Position numbers and translations under genes: made by a program
NCBI GenBank assembly: GCA_964429575.1
Contig: CAYSCX010000089.1
Location: 1-5,478 of the forward strand
Source of the DNA: CAYSCX01 sp964429575
GTDB lineage: Bacteria; Desulfobacterota; Binatia; Binatales; Binataceae
Reading direction: 5' to 3'
DNA: 5,478 nucleotides
The notes under the pieces: model-generated
What the model saw: the letters and a program-made list of their open reading frames with translations, nothing else
What the model was told of the DNA's origin: nothing
Databases searched by the model: none
Shown here: positions 5,402 through 5,478 of the stretch, piece after piece
Position numbering within the stretch: position 1 is the stretch's first letter
Layout of the letters: each line of letters opens with the position of its first letter

Positions 5402-5478
5402 GCCCCCTTAGCTCAGATGGATAGAGCACAGGATTCCTAATCCTGGGGCCGTGGGTTCGAATCCCGCAGGGGGCGCCA
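5402..5478 (+). tRNA. tRNA-Arg (anticodon CCT), CCA encoded
   Basis: A complete 77-base cloverleaf is present. The acceptor stem is GCCCCCT (5402-5408) with AGGGGGC (5468-5474), followed by discriminator G and encoded CCA (5476-5478). T8 and A9 are followed by D stem GCTC/GAGC with loop AGATGGATA, which carries A20, an arginine identity base. The anticodon stem is CAGGA/TCCTG with loop TTCCTAA, so the anticodon is CCT and it reads AGG. The variable loop is 5 bases. The T stem GTGGG/CCCGC (one G-U) holds loop TTCGAAT. C35 and U36 of the anticodon also fit arginine identity. AGG codons occur in both the amidase and typA here. The gene ends exactly at the window edge. Confidence 0.98.

Noticed and set aside
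5194..5424. Short open frames (76 and 63 codons) between typA and the tRNA
   Set aside because: They run across several inverted repeats. The longer one enters the tRNA gene and both overlap its first bases. Neither has a Shine-Dalgarno or recognisable protein sequence.
1..5478. CRISPR array, insertion sequence with transposase, toxin-antitoxin or defence genes
   Set aside because: No regularly spaced direct repeats and no transposase, integrase, toxin-antitoxin or defence protein motif were found on either strand.

Overview
The window is a GC-rich, gene-dense piece of bacterial chromosome. Three features point to ordinary chromosomal housekeeping DNA rather than a phage or plasmid: a full-length TypA/BipA translational GTPase, a CCA-encoding tRNA-Arg, and good GGAG Shine-Dalgarno sites. 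The taxon cannot be fixed from sequence alone. A GC-rich, probably Gram-negative, free-living (soil or water) lineage is my inference.

Layout from left to right. (1) 5-1417 (+) is a complete amidase-signature hydrolase with an intact Lys-Ser-Ser triad. (2) It converges, across a 13-base gap, on a leftward two-gene unit. In transcription order this is a polytopic M50 site-2-type zinc protease with two C-terminal CBS domains (3060-1882), then a small SnoaL/NTF2-like protein (1859-1431). The two are 22 bases apart, and the second gene's Shine-Dalgarno lies in that gap. (3) 3061-3330 is a divergent intergenic region that must hold the promoters for the protease unit and for typA. A plausible sigma-70-type promoter faces typA. 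(4) 3331-5172 (+) is typA/bipA, with an unusual short His/Pro-rich C-terminal tail. (5) 5173-5401 is non-coding and unusually rich in inverted repeats: a small GC hairpin just after typA, a 13-bp inverted repeat with a 36-base loop, a CT/GA palindrome with a long purine run, and a perfect 16-bp hairpin. (6) The last hairpin abuts tRNA-Arg(CCT), 5402-5478, whose CCA is the last three bases of the window.

The genes do not form one pathway. The protease and NTF2-like genes are probably co-transcribed, but the protease substrate and the small protein's ligand are unknown. TypA (ribosome-associated GTPase) and the AGG-decoding tRNA-Arg are both translation functions, and typA itself uses AGG codons. 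I found no convincing new multi-gene system. The least explained part is the folded non-coding stretch between typA and the tRNA, including a tRNA leader complementary to the tRNA's own 3' GCCA end.
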